From positions 1 to 64,000 of the IMG/VR virus record IMGVR_UViG_3300035698_011322: 64,000 nucleotides of DNA. The stretch is one strand, 5' to 3'. This document shows, piece after piece, positions 47,933-55,267 of the stretch. A program made the translations under genes and the position numbers. Positions within the stretch are counted from its first letter, which is position 1. Every line of letters starts with the position of its first letter. This DNA comes from a virus. The notes under the pieces are model-generated. The model worked only from the letters and a program-made list of their open reading frames with translations, was not told where the DNA came from and searched no databases.

Positions 47933-48109
47933 ATGATAGTGAGTAAAACAATAATAATGGCAGAAGAATTTGGTATTTATTGGTCTAAAGATGATCTAAA
48001 GAACCTAAGAGAACTGTTATACATAGGTTTGGGTGGTAATATTGGCGATGAAAGAATAAATTATATAGGAATCGCGGTTATAGACAGAATAGAGGAGAGA
48101 TTAAAATGA
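47933..48109 (+). CDS. Small hypothetical protein
   Basis: 58 codons with AAAGGAG upstream: MAEEFGIYWSKDDLKNLRELLYIG and VIDRIEERLK. ATGA overlap with 48106-48537. Helical, unrecognised. Confidence 0.65.
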   Translation: MIVSKTIIMAEEFGIYWSKDDLKNLRELLYIGLGGNIGDERINYIGIAVIDRIEERLK

Positions 48110-48537
48110 ACTTAATACCACTTGAAAAATGTGTAAAGGGCAGAGTATATAAACTCGATTGCCGTAATTTTAATTATGGTGTGTATAATGGTAAATATGG
48201 CTTCATTGGTATTCGCCGCAAGTTCAATGATAGATTTCTATTTACTGAATATCACAAAGATATAGATCCCCACTATGGTACTGTTATAAGAATGGAAGAC
48301 ATGGGTATCGATGTTCCGGATGATATAGAACTAAAAGAAGACGAGCCAACCATTGATAGAAATACTGGCAGACACGTGTGGTTCGATAAACCAGTTGTTG
48401 ATGGTGGTCGAGGCTGGGTATACAAAGATACTGATGAAAATAGTTATGATATAAAACCAGTCTCTCATGTGAATAGAAAATTGTTTAAATTCTTGGATGA
48501 TATGTGGGAGGATTTTAATTATACAGAAGTAGAGTAA
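48106..48537 (+). CDS. Hypothetical protein
   Basis: 143 residues: CVKGRVYKLDCRNFNYGVYNGKYGFIGIRRKF, FTEYHKDIDPHYGTV and an acidic C-terminus. Beta-rich, unrecognised. Confidence 0.7.
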   Translation: MNLIPLEKCVKGRVYKLDCRNFNYGVYNGKYGFIGIRRKFNDRFLFTEYHKDIDPHYGTVIRMEDMGIDVPDDIELKEDEPTIDRNTGRHVWFDKPVVDGGRGWVYKDTDENSYDIKPVSHVNRKLFKFLDDMWEDFNYTEVE

Positions 48538-48542
48538 TATAA

Positions 48543-48627
48543 GCACCCAGCCCTTAATCTGAGAGGGACTCAGGCAAGTCTCCAAAGCTTGTGGCATAAA
48601 GGCGTTCAACTCGTCCTGGGTGTGCCA
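48543..48627 (+). tRNA. tRNA-Trp(CCA), enlarged D region
   Basis: Acceptor GCACCCA/TGGGTGT, anticodon arm CAAGT-CTCCAAA-GCTTG, GCCA end; about 23 bases in the D region, more than usual. Confidence 0.8.
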
Positions 48628-48637
48628 AAATAAATAT

Positions 48638-48713
48638 GGGGGCGTAGCCAAATCGGGAAGGCACTTGGTTTGCAACCAAGAGATTGAGGGATCGTTCCCC
48701 TCCGCCTCCACCA
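48638..48713 (+). tRNA. tRNA-Cys(GCA)
   Basis: Acceptor GGGGGCG/CGCCTCC, anticodon arm CTTGG-TTTGCAA-CCAAG, T stem GAGGG/CCCTC with loop ATCGTTC, ACCA. Confidence 0.88.
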
Positions 48714-48797
48714 AATGATTTAATAGATAAAAAAACATCAATACTTTATGGTTGGAAAAGAGGTAGATCAAAAGGTAATTTTAATCCTATACCCTAG
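48714..48797 (+). pseudogene. 5'-truncated gene remnant
   Basis: Frame beginning right after the tRNA-Cys CCA: DLIDKKTSILYGWKRGRSKG to NFNPIP-stop, no start codon, protein-like composition. Confidence 0.4.
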
Positions 48798-48869
48798 TAT
48801 ACCCTCTGGCTACGAACCAGTTGAAAGGTTAACGAACACATGTGGGTTTGAATCCCATCTAGGGTTCCA
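48791..48869 (+). tRNA. D-arm-poor tRNA-Arg(ACG)-like
   Basis: Acceptor ACCCTAG/CTAGGGT, anticodon arm CTGG-CTACGAA-CCAG, T arm GTGGG-TTTGAAT-CCCAT, TCCA. Only eight bases precede the anticodon arm, and about 21 bases follow it. Confidence 0.55.
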
Positions 48870-48873
48870 CTAA

Positions 48874-48950
48874 GGGCTGTGTTATCAGATGGTTTTCTGG
48901 TGACTGGTTGCAATCCAGTTTTTGAGGTTCAATTCCTCCGCGGCCCTCCA
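48874..48950 (+). tRNA. tRNA with GCA anticodon (second Cys)
   Basis: Acceptor GGGCTGT/GCGGCCC, anticodon arm ACTGG-TTGCAAT-CCAGT, T loop TTCAATT, TCCA. Confidence 0.75.
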
Positions 48951-48967
48951 ACTTTAAAAAAAAGTAG

Positions 48968-48996
48968 TTTACAATAAATATGATTTGAGATATAAT
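48968..48996 (+). promoter_or_regulatory. Promoter for 49255-51159
   Basis: TTTACA, 17 bases, TATAAT, directly before the tandem RNA motif. Confidence 0.75.
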
Positions 48997-49002
48997 AGTT
49001 AA

Positions 49003-49232
49003 ATATGACATAGATAGTTCCTATAAAAATATTAATAAATAAGAAATACTATCCGTCATATAATTAGTTATCAAGTGACATAAATGGTTCCTCTATAAAA
49101 ACTGGAACCGGATGCTGGCGAGCCTTTGGTTCGTACCAGACCGGTTATTAAATTACCATTCGTCATTTAAAATATTGGGCAAATGAAAGTTCCTATAAAA
49201 CACACTTGATATGTATAATTACTTTCCGCCCA
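49003..49232 (+). promoter_or_regulatory. Three tandem copies of an RNA motif in a 5' leader
   Basis: Copies at 49003-49061, 49073-49168 and 49176-49232. Each has an outer stem (ATATGAC/GTCATAT; AAGTGAC/GTCATTT; TGGGC/GCCCA), a four- or five-base A-rich 5' bulge, an inner stem (ATAGT/ACTAT; ATGGT/ACCAT; AAAGT/ACTTT), a conserved TCCTATAAAA after it, and CC or TC before the closing strand. Stem sequences change while pairing is kept. Confidence 0.7.
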
Positions 49233-49254
49233 TAACAAATTAAAAGGAGTGAAA

Positions 49255-51159
49255 ATGAAACGATCATTGTTAAGATTATTTAAAGCTGTTGAGATCGAAT
49301 CCACACCTAAACATAAAGATGCCGAAGTTAGCCGTTATATCAATGGTATAACATTAAAGAGTGGTTTCGTTTTCTCTCCAGAGATTCATTATAATTGTCC
49401 TCAAAGCAAAATGATAGAGATGGCCAATGTAATAACTAATGAATTGGGTATCACTTCAGAACAAATGAATAATGCTTTCCATAAGTCATGGGATAAGGTT
49501 GCCAATGCTGATCTGTTATTGCTTCAATTAGAACAAGCAATTCATTATGCAACAACCTATGGTTATGAATCAATCGGTATATTCAAGAACAGTACTGTAT
49601 TCATTCCAGATGAACAATTGGATGTACCTGGTTTAGAAAATGGTATTAAGTTAACTGTTATCAAAGGTATGACAAAGTATGATATGAGAGTTGCCTTGAT
49701 GGACTTGCTTGATACGGGCATTGCATTGAAAGAAGATACAGTTGTTGATTGTGTTGTATTGGGTAAATATCTTGAACTGTCAAATGATGAAATCAATAGT
49801 ATCAATAATAAAGAAGTAAAGACTGCTCTTTTTGATGAACTAGGTGGTGTTCCAAAGAATCCAATTGAGTTCCTGAGATATGTTGTTTATAGAGTTACTG
49901 GTAAAACATTATTGATCAAAAATCAAGCACTTATTGCTCAAATCAAAGAAGGTAATTTGGATAGAGCACTTGATCCATTTAAAATGTATGATATTGGATA
50001 TGGTATGAATCATTTGTCAGGAATCTTCAATAGATTCAAACCATTGTTCTTGGCTTTCAAGGCTCATAGGGAATTGAAGCCTGTTATAAACAAGTTGAGT
50101 AAACTTTCTAAGAAATATCATGAACCAATGAAGAGTGATTATTTAAATGATATTACAGCTATGATTAAGAATAGTATACACATTGATGTTCGTACTCTTC
50201 GAGACAAACTTAACAAAGCAAACGCTTTCAGAAAAATCAGATTGGCTTATGCTTTAAACTATAGAACCAATGATGTTAGTTCAATCCTTTATAGAGTCAG
50301 AAATGGCAAGGGGTTTTCAACTGAATTTTCGTTTGATAATAAGAGAGTTGCCAAGAGAGCACTGAACATTGTATTGGATTCGATTGCCAAAGATCTTAAA
50401 AGAAATGTGGAAGGCAAGAAAATATATGTTCCATCTAATATTAGATATGCTCTGCCTGCAACTGAGAAACAATTTACAGGCAACTTCCCAACTGGCACAA
50501 GTGTAGTGGTTGATAGTGATATGATCTTTGGTATTCATTGGAATGATATTGGTGGATATAGAATTGATTTGGATCTATCATTAATTGATGTAACTGGATA
50601 TAAATATGGCTGGGATAGCAATTATCGTAATGAAGATAAGAGTATTTTGTTTTCTGGTGATATGACTTCCGCTCCTGGGCCAATGGGTGCAACGGAGTTG
50701 TTCTATGTTAGAAATAATGTTGTTGGATCAAACATCTTGTCAGTTAATTATTACAACTATATGGATGATGTTCCTGTTCCATTCAAGATCATTGTTGGTA
50801 AAGATAAAACAGATAAGTTCAGAAATAACTATGTACTCGATCCTAATAATGTAGTAATGACGTCTTCATCAAAAATGAATGTTAAACAAAAGGTATTGGG
50901 TCTACTGAACACTACTAAAGATGAATGTAGATTTTACTTCACAGAGGTTGATATGGGTAACTCTATAACATCATCTTCTACGTATGATTATGTTACTCAT
51001 GCTAGAAAGTATATGTTCGACTTCTATAAAAACAACATAGACCTTGATGTGATGCTACTAATGGCGGGTGCTGAGTTTGTAGAAAATGTAGAAGATTGTG
51101 ACATTGATCTTTCACCTGAGAATATTAAAAAGGATGATATAATTAATATGTTAGTGTAA
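49255..51159 (+). CDS. Large protein with TerD-like C-terminal region
   Basis: 634 residues from ATG 49255 behind AAAAGGAG. The N-terminal two thirds are mostly helical (FLRYVVYRVTGKTLLIKN, KPVINKLSKLSKKYHEPM). Near 445-500 IHWNDIGGYRIDLDLSLIDVTG, ILFSGDMTSAPGPMGATE resembles TerD-related or MXAN_6230-type proteins. The C-terminus is acidic. Function unknown; its long structured leader suggests tight control. Confidence 0.75.
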   Translation: MKRSLLRLFKAVEIESTPKHKDAEVSRYINGITLKSGFVFSPEIHYNCPQSKMIEMANVITNELGITSEQMNNAFHKSWDKVANADLLLLQLEQAIHYATTYGYESIGIFKNSTVFIPDEQLDVPGLENGIKLTVIKGMTKYDMRVALMDLLDTGIALKEDTVVDCVVLGKYLELSNDEINSINNKEVKTALFDELGGVPKNPIEFLRYVVYRVTGKTLLIKNQALIAQIKEGNLDRALDPFKMYDIGYGMNHLSGIFNRFKPLFLAFKAHRELKPVINKLSKLSKKYHEPMKSDYLNDITAMIKNSIHIDVRTLRDKLNKANAFRKIRLAYALNYRTNDVSSILYRVRNGKGFSTEFSFDNKRVAKRALNIVLDSIAKDLKRNVEGKKIYVPSNIRYALPATEKQFTGNFPTGTSVVVDSDMIFGIHWNDIGGYRIDLDLSLIDVTGYKYGWDSNYRNEDKSILFSGDMTSAPGPMGATELFYVRNNVVGSNILSVNYYNYMDDVPVPFKIIVGKDKTDKFRNNYVLDPNNVVMTSSSKMNVKQKVLGLLNTTKDECRFYFTEVDMGNSITSSSTYDYVTHARKYMFDFYKNNIDLDVMLLMAGAEFVENVEDCDIDLSPENIKKDDIINMLV

Positions 51160-51168
51160 GGGAATCAA

Positions 51169-51252
51169 GCCACCATAGAGGAAATGGTCTACTCAACAGG
51201 TTTAGGCCCTGTGCCTTCGGGCGTCTCGGTTCGAATCCGAGTGGTGGTACCA
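51169..51252 (+). tRNA. tRNA-Leu(UAG)
   Basis: Class II: acceptor GCCACCA/TGGTGGT, anticodon arm ACAGG-TTTAGGC-CCTGT, variable GCCTTCGGGC, T loop TTCGAAT, ACCA. Confidence 0.92.
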
Positions 51253-51264
51253 GTTAATAATTAA

Positions 51265-51351
51265 GCGGTTGTAGACTAATTGATAAGTCACCAGTCTTCC
51301 AAGCTGGCGTCAGAAATGACATTGTGAGTTTGAATCTCACCAGCCGCTCCA
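51265..51351 (+). tRNA. tRNA-Gly(UCC) with long variable arm
   Basis: Acceptor GCGGTTG/CAGCCGC, anticodon arm CCAGT-CTTCCAA-GCTGG, variable hairpin GTCA-GAAA-TGAC, T arm GTGAG-TTTGAAT-CTCAC, TCCA. Gly tRNAs normally have a short variable loop. Confidence 0.85.
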
Positions 51352-51368
51352 ATAAAGGATTGGTGATT

Positions 51369-51533
51369 ATGATGGACACAATAAAAGATAGAGCTAAAGA
51401 ATTATTGAGACTAAGTAGAATAGAACTGAAAAGAAGATCAGAGTTACTTAAACTAAAGAATATAGAAGGGGCTGGTAAAATAAAACTAGCTGTTATGATC
51501 GCTGTGAAAGAATATATTGATGATCCAGACTAG
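51369..51533 (+). CDS. Small basic helical protein
   Basis: 54 residues from ATG 51369 (AAAGGA upstream): MMDTIKDRAKELLRLSRIEL and KIKLAVMIAVKEYIDD. Unrecognised. Confidence 0.6.
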   Translation: MMDTIKDRAKELLRLSRIELKRRSELLKLKNIEGAGKIKLAVMIAVKEYIDDPD

Positions 51534-51562
51534 TTTACATTTTATATACTATCTGATATACT
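51534..51562 (+). promoter_or_regulatory. Promoter before the branched RNA
   Basis: TTTACA, 17 bases, TATACT. Confidence 0.7.
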
Positions 51563-51592
51563 ATATACAAGTTAAAGAATTGTGTATTTATA

Positions 51593-51773
51593 GGGAGAGA
51601 GTTGAGATTGGGGATGATAAACTCAACAGAGATATGGGCAAATCCGGATAAGCCCCATATAGCATAAAGGTTAATTGCGAGAAAGAACTGTTCAATTCGA
51701 ATATCGCGACATCCTGTAAAAAGTTATGCTTGTCTCAATAGAGGCAAGTATAACAACAATATGTAACTCTCCC
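51593..51773 (+). ncRNA. Candidate branched RNA
   Basis: GGGAGAG at 51593 pairs with CTCTCCC at 51767-51773, enclosing four hairpins: GTTGAG/CTCAAC, ATATGGG/CCCATAT, GCGA/TCGC and GTTATGCTTGTCTC with GAGGCAAGTATAAC. No protein frame. The class is unknown to me. Confidence 0.6.
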
Positions 51774-51790
51774 GCTATAAGTACATAATT

Positions 51791-51869
51791 TGCCGGAGTG
51801 GTGTAAATGGTAGCCACGCGAGGTTTAAGCCTTCGTGCCTGAGATGGTGTAGGGGGGTTTCCGGTATCA
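51791..51869 (+). tRNA. tRNA-Leu(UAA)-like, poor T arm
   Basis: Acceptor TGCCGGA/TCCGGTA, anticodon arm CGAGG-TTTAAGC-CTTCG, class II size, but no normal T arm and no CCA. Confidence 0.5.
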
Positions 51870-51875
51870 TATATC

Positions 51876-51949
51876 GCGGAGAGGATGCTGGTTTCCAACT
51901 AGGGCTCATATCCCTGGTCGCGTCGGTTCGATTCCGATCTCCGCTCCCA
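51876..51949 (+). tRNA. tRNA-Met(CAU)
   Basis: Acceptor GCGGAGA/TCTCCGC, anticodon arm TAGGG-CTCATAT-CCCTG, T arm GTCGG-TTCGATT-CCGAT, ends TCCCA. Could be initiator, elongator or Ile(CAU). Confidence 0.8.
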
Positions 51950-51956
51950 AAAATAA

Positions 51957-52033
51957 TGGGGTATCGTCCAATTGGCAGGACAGCGGACTTTGAATCCGCT
52001 AATGATCTGGTTCGAATCCATCTACCCCAGCCA
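51957..52033 (+). tRNA. tRNA-Gln(UUG)
   Basis: Acceptor TGGGGTA/TACCCCA, anticodon arm GCGGA-CTTTGAA-TCCGC, T loop TTCGAAT, GCCA. Confidence 0.92.
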
Positions 52034-52044
52034 TAATACAGCAT

Positions 52045-52130
52045 GCCCGCATAGACGAAATGTGGCATAGTCACTAGTTTCAAACACTAGGCCCTCGGGC
52101 GTGTAGGTTCGACCCCTACTGCGGGTACCA
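52045..52130 (+). tRNA. tRNA-Leu(CAA)
   Basis: Class II: acceptor GCCCGCA/TGCGGGT, anticodon arm CTAGT-TTCAAAC-ACTAG, variable GCCCTCGGGC, T loop TTCGACC, ACCA. Confidence 0.92.
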
Positions 52131-52144
52131 GAAAGGAAAAACAA

Positions 52145-52375
52145 ATGAAACTATGTATAGATTGTAGATATTATGATAGTGTTAAAGGTATATCTTTATT
52201 CTTTAAAACAAAGGCATGCATACATCCAAAGAATATTGAAATAAATCCAGTCACTGGTGATATAGAGTATGGATCCACACCAAGTCATTTAAGAAAATTT
52301 GTTGATGCTTATTGTGATAAAGATGCTTATTGTGATAAAGATGGTAAGTGGTTTAAGAAAAGAGTGAAGAAATAA
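52145..52375 (+). CDS. Small Cys-rich protein
   Basis: 76 residues: CIDCRYYDSVKG, ACIHPKNIEINPVTGD, and a duplicated AYCDKD (15-base repeat). Resembles small phage zinc-binding proteins. Confidence 0.65.
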   Translation: MKLCIDCRYYDSVKGISLFFKTKACIHPKNIEINPVTGDIEYGSTPSHLRKFVDAYCDKDAYCDKDGKWFKKRVKK

Positions 52376-52378
52376 TAT

Positions 52379-52453
52379 AGTCTAGTAGCTCAATGGTAGA
52401 GCATTCAACTTATAATTGAAAAACGTAAGGTTCGATTCCTTTCTAGACTACCA
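52379..52453 (+). tRNA. tRNA-Ile(UAU)
   Basis: Acceptor AGTCTAG/CTAGACT, anticodon arm TTCAA-CTTATAA-TTGAA, T loop TTCGATT, ACCA. Confidence 0.88.
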
Positions 52454-52549
52454 AATAATTTTTATAGTTCAAAGTACTACAATGTTGCTCAAAAAAGAAT
52501 TAGAGAGTATGTAAAGACACAGAATAGCAAAGGGGAATTTTTCAAATGA
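52454..52549 (+). pseudogene. 5'-truncated gene remnant
   Basis: Frame open from the tRNA-Ile CCA: FYSSKYYNVAQKRIREYVK to EFFK-stop, no start codon, overlapping the next ATG (ATGA). Confidence 0.45.
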
Positions 52550-52728
52550 AAATATTACAAAAAGTTTTAATATTGGTTGGTCTTAGTGGGTTTCTATTAA
52601 GTGTTCTAGTTGCCATATTATTACCATCAGCCATTTCTCTCGCAGTGATTATATGGTTTTGTTCATCTTGTATTATGGCAATAATAGGTCTTGTATGGTA
52701 TTATAGAAATCCAATTAAAATGTATTAG
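52546..52728 (+). CDS. Small two-helix membrane protein
   Basis: 60 residues: VLILVGLSGFLLSVLVAILL and ISLAVIIWFCSSCIMAIIGLV are two membrane helices. Function unknown. Confidence 0.65.
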   Translation: MKILQKVLILVGLSGFLLSVLVAILLPSAISLAVIIWFCSSCIMAIIGLVWYYRNPIKMY

Positions 52729-52755
52729 GAGGAGGGGGGGGGGTTTATGACAGAT

Positions 52756-52956
52756 ATGAAATTTAAGCATTATATTTTATCACCGGATTTAGACGAAGCA
52801 GCATATATGGGTAACATAGGCTTTGAAGAACTTGTAAGCTACTATAAAAAAGCATCTAAAAAAGAAATTAAAATTATAGAAGATATAATTAAAAAAGAAG
52901 ATTGGGAAGAATTTAAGAATCAAATCTTTAAGGTATTGGGTAAAAAACTAAAATAA
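52756..52956 (+). CDS. Small protein with variant capsid-targeting leader
   Basis: 66 residues from ATG 52756 (first of two Mets at 52747). Starts MKFKHYILSPDLDEAAYMGN: cleavage after LDE before Ala is plausible. The body GFEELVSYYKKASKKEIKII and VLGKKLK is helical and basic. A run of ten G lies just upstream as ribosome site. Confidence 0.6.
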   Translation: MKFKHYILSPDLDEAAYMGNIGFEELVSYYKKASKKEIKIIEDIIKKEDWEEFKNQIFKVLGKKLK

Positions 52957-52976
52957 GATAATTCACAACTAAACAC

Positions 52977-53015
52977 TAAATCGGCATAGGATTTTCATTC
53001 TATGCTGATTTTTTT
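52977..53015 (+). terminator. Rho-independent terminator
   Basis: ATCGGCATAG, loop, CTATGCTGAT, TTTTTT. Confidence 0.85.
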
Positions 53016-53016
53016 G

Positions 53017-53045
53017 TTTACATTTTTTACATAATTTAGTATAAT
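53017..53045 (+). promoter_or_regulatory. Promoter of the PEP-CTERM gene
   Basis: TTTACA, 17 bases, TATAAT, followed by a 170-base A/T-rich leader without an ORF. Confidence 0.7.
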
Positions 53046-53217
53046 ATATGTAATGTTCTACACAATAAATTAAATTATGTAATTTATTTCATAGTAATTA
53101 ATATTTTATAATGCTTTGTTTTCATATGTTTTGAAGTATTTTTTAAAATATTGGGATATTGGCATAATTATTGTATATAACATGTAGTAAAATAATAATA
53201 AAAAGGAGAATGAGAAA

Positions 53218-53940
53218 ATGAGAAAAATTTTAATGAGTTTAACGATTTTAATGTTAGGAATGTTTTTAGTAGTTGGGAATGTGTCAGCGTTAGCAATTAA
53301 TTCCGATTCAACAATGTCTACAGAAGGTGTGATATATAATGAATCAAATGCTGAGACATTGGTTTTGAATGATGTTGATCAAGCTGATATGCATGCTTAT
53401 TTTATATTAGAGCTAGCAGGTTGGTCTGGTCAAAATGTATTTGGGATTTATGGTATTTCAGAAGATGGTAATGGTAATGCTCTTGCACCTAGTTCAAATC
53501 AAATGCTTTCTTTATTTGATGGCGTGGAGGGTACATATTCAGTTAGTATTAAATTTGATCTAGTTAATGATCAAGCATGGAGAGTGGATAATCCAACAGA
53601 TGTTAAAGATATAGGAATGGAATTTGGTTTGTATCTTGATTCATCAGCTACAATAAGTAATCTATCAGGTATTTTCTTTTCACAGAATGATCTTAATATT
53701 AATTCACATGACTATTTTTGGATCTATGATGTGTCTAATGGTATTTCAACAGAGATCGGTGGATATGAGACTGTTGTAGCAATGGAAGATCAATTGTTTG
53801 GTGGTGGGGATAATGATCATAATGACTTGGTTGTTGGTATTACTGATGCGTCGCCAGTACCCGAGCCAGCAACAATGCTACTATTAGGAACAGGATTGCT
53901 TGGATTTGTATCTATAGGTAGAAGAAAATTTAAAAAATAA
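53218..53940 (+). CDS. PEP-CTERM protein with DUF4114-like domain
   Basis: 240 residues. Signal peptide (MRKILMSLTILMLGMFLVVG, cleavage near VSA-LA), a beta-rich secreted domain whose end LFGGGDNDHNDLVVGI matches DUF4114, and a textbook PEP-CTERM tail: VPEPATMLLLGTGLLGFVSIGRRKFKK (motif, membrane helix, basic end). PEP-CTERM proteins are cut and anchored by exosortase in Gram-negative bacteria making exopolysaccharide. Monocistronic, with its own promoter and terminator: a likely host-derived cargo gene. Confidence 0.92.
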   Translation: MRKILMSLTILMLGMFLVVGNVSALAINSDSTMSTEGVIYNESNAETLVLNDVDQADMHAYFILELAGWSGQNVFGIYGISEDGNGNALAPSSNQMLSLFDGVEGTYSVSIKFDLVNDQAWRVDNPTDVKDIGMEFGLYLDSSATISNLSGIFFSQNDLNINSHDYFWIYDVSNGISTEIGGYETVVAMEDQLFGGGDNDHNDLVVGITDASPVPEPATMLLLGTGLLGFVSIGRRKFKK

Positions 53941-53966
53941 TATAAATAAAATATAATAGAATATTT

Positions 53967-54004
53967 AATCGATATAGGCATTACGCCTATATCGATTTTT
54001 TTTG
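53967..54004 (+). terminator. Terminator of the PEP-CTERM gene
   Basis: AATCGATATAGGC, 4-base loop, GCCTATATCGATT, T run. Confidence 0.92.
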
Positions 54005-54033
54005 TTTACATTTTGTATTATGTATAGTATAAT
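54005..54033 (+). promoter_or_regulatory. Promoter for 54055 onward
   Basis: TTTACA, 17 bases, TATAAT within the terminator's T run. Confidence 0.75.
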
Positions 54034-54054
54034 ATAATATAAAGGAGAAATAAA

Positions 54055-54822
54055 ATGAATGATGAAAATATGGATAGTATTGGTGAGCCATTTGATTTTA
54101 AAAAGTACTTAGACTCGAAATATCCTTTACTGGAAGTGTTTAGAGAAAAAACACCAGGAACACATAAGCATTCACAAAATGTTGCTTTGCTGTGTGAGGC
54201 TGTTGCATTAGGTCTTGATTTGAATGTTGATGAAATGAAGGTAATTGGGTTGTATCATGATATTGGTAAAATGAACTTCCCAGAAAATTTCTCAGAAAAT
54301 CAGAATGGAACTAATGTGCATGATGGTTATGATTCTTTTGTATCATATCATCTAATAACAAGACATATTGGTGATTCGGCTGTTATTTTATTGAATAAAA
54401 CAAATTTACCTAGAGATACTATTTCAAAAATAACAGAGCATCATGGCAATACTGTTCTTCAATATTTTTATGAAAAATCTGAATCAAGTACAGAAGAATC
54501 ATATAGATATAAATGTTCATCACCAAGTACCATTGAGTCAACTGTTTTAATGCTCTGTGATTCTATTGATGCTACCGCTAGAGCACTTTCTGCTGCGGGT
54601 AAATTGGGTTCAATAGAAGATAGAAAGGCTGTTGTTAGTAGTACTATAAATAGATTGATGGATGATGATCAACTTGATGGAATGACGGTTGGTTCTATTA
54701 AAGTTATAAGAAGAGTTCTGTTACGAGAGTTAGAAACGATTTATCATAAACGTGAAGTATATGGTAACGAAAAAAAAGAAGTTAAAAATGATGATTCTGT
54801 AAGGATAGAAGATAAGGAGTAA
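54055..54822 (+). CDS. PgpH-like HD-domain phosphodiesterase, soluble
   Basis: 255 residues. HKHSQNVALLCEAVA, GLYHDIGKMNFPENFSENQ, ITEHHGNTVLQYFYEKSE and VLMLCDSIDATAR, ELETIYHKREVY follow the HD domain of PgpH-type cyclic di-AMP phosphodiesterases. The usual seven-helix membrane part is absent. It might degrade cyclic dinucleotides, for example host defence signals; specificity is inferred. Confidence 0.8.
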   Translation: MNDENMDSIGEPFDFKKYLDSKYPLLEVFREKTPGTHKHSQNVALLCEAVALGLDLNVDEMKVIGLYHDIGKMNFPENFSENQNGTNVHDGYDSFVSYHLITRHIGDSAVILLNKTNLPRDTISKITEHHGNTVLQYFYEKSESSTEESYRYKCSSPSTIESTVLMLCDSIDATARALSAAGKLGSIEDRKAVVSSTINRLMDDDQLDGMTVGSIKVIRRVLLRELETIYHKREVYGNEKKEVKNDDSVRIEDKE

Positions 54823-54835
54823 AGGGGGGTGTGTT

Positions 54836-55267
54836 GTGGTCGTAAGGGGTTATAAAGTTAAAGTATGGCAAGTTGTAGTCGGTGTGGGTGTTGTATTAAG
54901 TGTGCTTGGTGGTTTCTTTACAGCAGAAGATAGATGGAATCAAATGGATGAAGTCATGGCGGCTGAAAAGGAAGCTGATTATAAGATAGTAACAGCCGGA
55001 AAGGATTATGATAATAAGTTGTTACTTGTGTCTCAGGAGATCATTCAAACCTTTGAGTCATATCAAAAAAAACAAGATGTTCAAACCAAAGGTCAGGCAT
55101 TAGAAATATTGGATATGCAGTATGAAACTCTTACAAGACAATATTATGAGGTTCGTAAACAATTAAAAGCTAATCCAGGTGATGTTGAGTTAAGAGAAGA
55201 ACTAGATAGAATAAAAAGAGATAGAGAAAGAGTTCTGAACAGAAAAAATAAAATAATGGGTGAATAA
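54836..55267 (+). CDS. Membrane-anchored coiled-coil protein
   Basis: 143 residues from GTG 54836. One N-terminal membrane helix (VWQVVVGVGVVLSVLGGFF), then long charged helices (YETLTRQYYEVRKQLKAN, LDRIKRDRERVLNR). The start codon is GTG after a G-rich stretch. Function unknown; may be a scaffold at the membrane. Confidence 0.6.
   Translation: MVVRGYKVKVWQVVVGVGVVLSVLGGFFTAEDRWNQMDEVMAAEKEADYKIVTAGKDYDNKLLLVSQEIIQTFESYQKKQDVQTKGQALEILDMQYETLTRQYYEVRKQLKANPGDVELREELDRIKRDRERVLNRKNKIMGE

Noticed and set aside
43552-48950. Codon reassignment through non-standard tRNAs
   Set aside because: No suppressor anticodon (CUA, UUA or UCA) was found and genes end at all three stops normally.
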